A stretch of 64,000 nt of DNA from Georgenia sp. M64. Its GTDB lineage: Bacteria > Actinomycetota > Actinomycetes > Actinomycetales > Actinomycetaceae. Position 1 is the stretch's first letter. Each line of letters starts with the position of its first letter. The notes under the pieces were generated by a model. That model was given only the letters and a program-made list of their open reading frames with translations, was not told the origin of the DNA and ran no database searches. The position numbers and the translations under genes were made by a program. Location: assembly GCF_038049925.1 (NCBI RefSeq), contig NZ_CP145809.1:682001-746000 (forward strand), read 5' to 3'. Positions 63,167 to 64,000 of this stretch are shown piece after piece.

Positions 63167-64000
63167 TCAGGCGCGCACCAGGCGCCGGCGGGTCCGCTCG
63201 GCGCGCGCGCCGTCGACGCTGAGCACGACGATCGCGGCCCACACCAGCGCGAACCCCGCCCACCGCTCCGGCGGCATCGGCTCGTGGAAGACCGCCACGC
63301 CCACCGCGAGCTGGAGGGCGGGCGTGAGGTACTGGAGCATGCCGATGACGCTCAGCGGCAGCCGGCGGGCCGCCGCGCCGAACAGCAGCAGGGGCACCGC
63401 GGTGAGCGGCCCGGAGGCGACGAGGAGCGCCGTCAGGCCGGGGTCGGCACCGGCGACGCCGACCACCCCGGCGCCCGTCGCGCCCAGGACGACGAGGTAG
63501 GCGACCGCCACCGGGAAGAGCGCGGCGGTCTCGACGGTCAGGCCCGCCAGGGCGCCCACGGTCCGGCCCACGCGGTTCTTCACCAGCGAGTACAGGCCGA
63601 AGGTCGCCGCCAGGGTGAGGGAGATCCACGGCAGCTTGCCGTAGCCGACCGCGATGACGACGACGGCCGCCCCGCCGACCCCGGTCGCCACCCACTGCAT
63701 CGGGCGCAGGCGCTCGCCGAGGACCACGACGGCGAGGAGGACGGTGACGAGCGGGTTGATGAAGTAGCCGAGCGCGGCGTCGACCGTGCGGCCGGTGTTG
63801 ACCCCGTAGACGTAGACGAGCCAGTTCGCCGCCACCAGCGCCGCGCCGAGGGAGAGCACCGCCAGCGTCCGGCCGGAGCGCAGCACCGGGCGCAGGGTCC
63901 GCAGCGCACCGGTCACGGCCAGCAGGCCCAGGCAGAACACCAGGCTCCACGCCGCGCGGTGCGCGACGATCTCGACCGCGCCCGCCTCCTCCAGGAGGCG
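63167..64000 (-). CDS. rarD: RarD/EamA-family transporter, 5' end outside window
   Basis: Drug/metabolite transporter superfamily membrane protein; 277 residues visible with about nine hydrophobic helices. The frame remains open to the window edge, where [18 protein letters not shown] matches the RarD N-terminal region, so only about 20-25 residues are missing and the internal GTG at 63940 is not the true start. Other marks are [20 protein letters not shown] and [20 protein letters not shown]. Substrate unknown; RarD relatives are linked to chloramphenicol resistance only loosely. Convergent with the polyprenyl synthase, stops four bases apart. Confidence 0.87.
   Translation of the reverse strand, partial: RLLEEAGAVEIVAHRAAWSLVFCLGLLAVTGALRTLRPVLRSGRTLAVLSLGAALVAANWLVYVYGVNTGRTVDAALGYFINPLVTVLLAVVVLGERLRPMQWVATGVGGAAVVVIAVGYGKLPWISLTLAATFGLYSLVKNRVGRTVGALAGLTVETAALFPVAVAYLVVLGATGAGVVGVAGADPGLTALLVASGPLTAVPLLLFGAAARRLPLSVIGMLQYLTPALQLAVGVAVFHEPMPPERWAGFALVWAAIVVLSVDGARAERTRRRLVRA

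Overview
The window is very GC-rich bacterial DNA with dense, strand-switching gene packing, GTG/TTG starts and many ATGA/GTGA/TGATG stop-start overlaps. Gene content points to a Gram-positive actinomycete, probably order Micrococcales: a 32-residue bS22 ribosomal protein, DUF4229 and DUF222-HNH proteins, system II cytochrome c maturation, the classical menaquinone pathway, and many starts that look leaderless (TANNNT 6-8 nt before the start codon). From memory, the order from about 21.2 kb onward follows the Mycobacterium tuberculosis Rv0500A-Rv0562 neighbourhood (excisionase-like HTH, bS22, SerB1-like HAD, glutaredoxin-like, phosphatase, TlpA, CcdA, ResB, CcsA, men genes, MenJ, polyprenyl synthase). 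I cannot name the species. No tRNA, rRNA, CRISPR array, prophage or insertion sequence was seen.

Layout. 1-13.1 kb is a pentose locus: araB (5' end outside the window), araD and araA; a ChvE/MmsAB-type sugar ABC transporter; an orphan acyl-CoA dehydrogenase; a ROK repressor divergent from xylA-xylB. 13.2-17.5 kb holds a P-loop ATPase, a membrane-anchored alpha/beta hydrolase, an unrecognised gene and an aldose 1-epimerase. 17.5-24.5 kb holds a KtrB-KtrA potassium system, an AcuC-like deacetylase, the HTH-bS22 pair, a HAD-IB phosphatase divergent from a glutaredoxin-like gene, and a YceI gene next to a MarR regulator. 24.5-29.3 kb is the cytochrome c maturation cluster (phosphatase, TlpA, CcdA, ResB, CcsB). 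29.4-44.2 kb contains menE-menA, menB, menC-menD, menF and menG, interleaved with small membrane proteins, a DUF3048 lipoprotein, a frameshifted DUF222-HNH gene and a DegQ-type protease. 44.4-63.2 kb has the menaquinone reductase menJ, a complete 14-gene nuoA-N operon and a long-chain polyprenyl diphosphate synthase. A truncated RarD-like transporter closes the window.

Working together: the first third imports L-arabinose/D-xylose-type sugars and converts them to D-xylulose 5-phosphate. The last two thirds assemble a respiratory chain: complex I, its menaquinone pool (head group, prenyl tail, methylation, tail reduction) and haem attachment to c-type cytochromes. menH and menI are not in the window.

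I see no clearly new biological system. The observations most worth a second look are the single-base frameshift in the DUF222-HNH gene, the recurrent leaderless promoter layout, a strong 5'-UTR hairpin before bS22, a palindromic operator candidate upstream of yceI, and several short tandem repeats inside men genes and just after stop codons.
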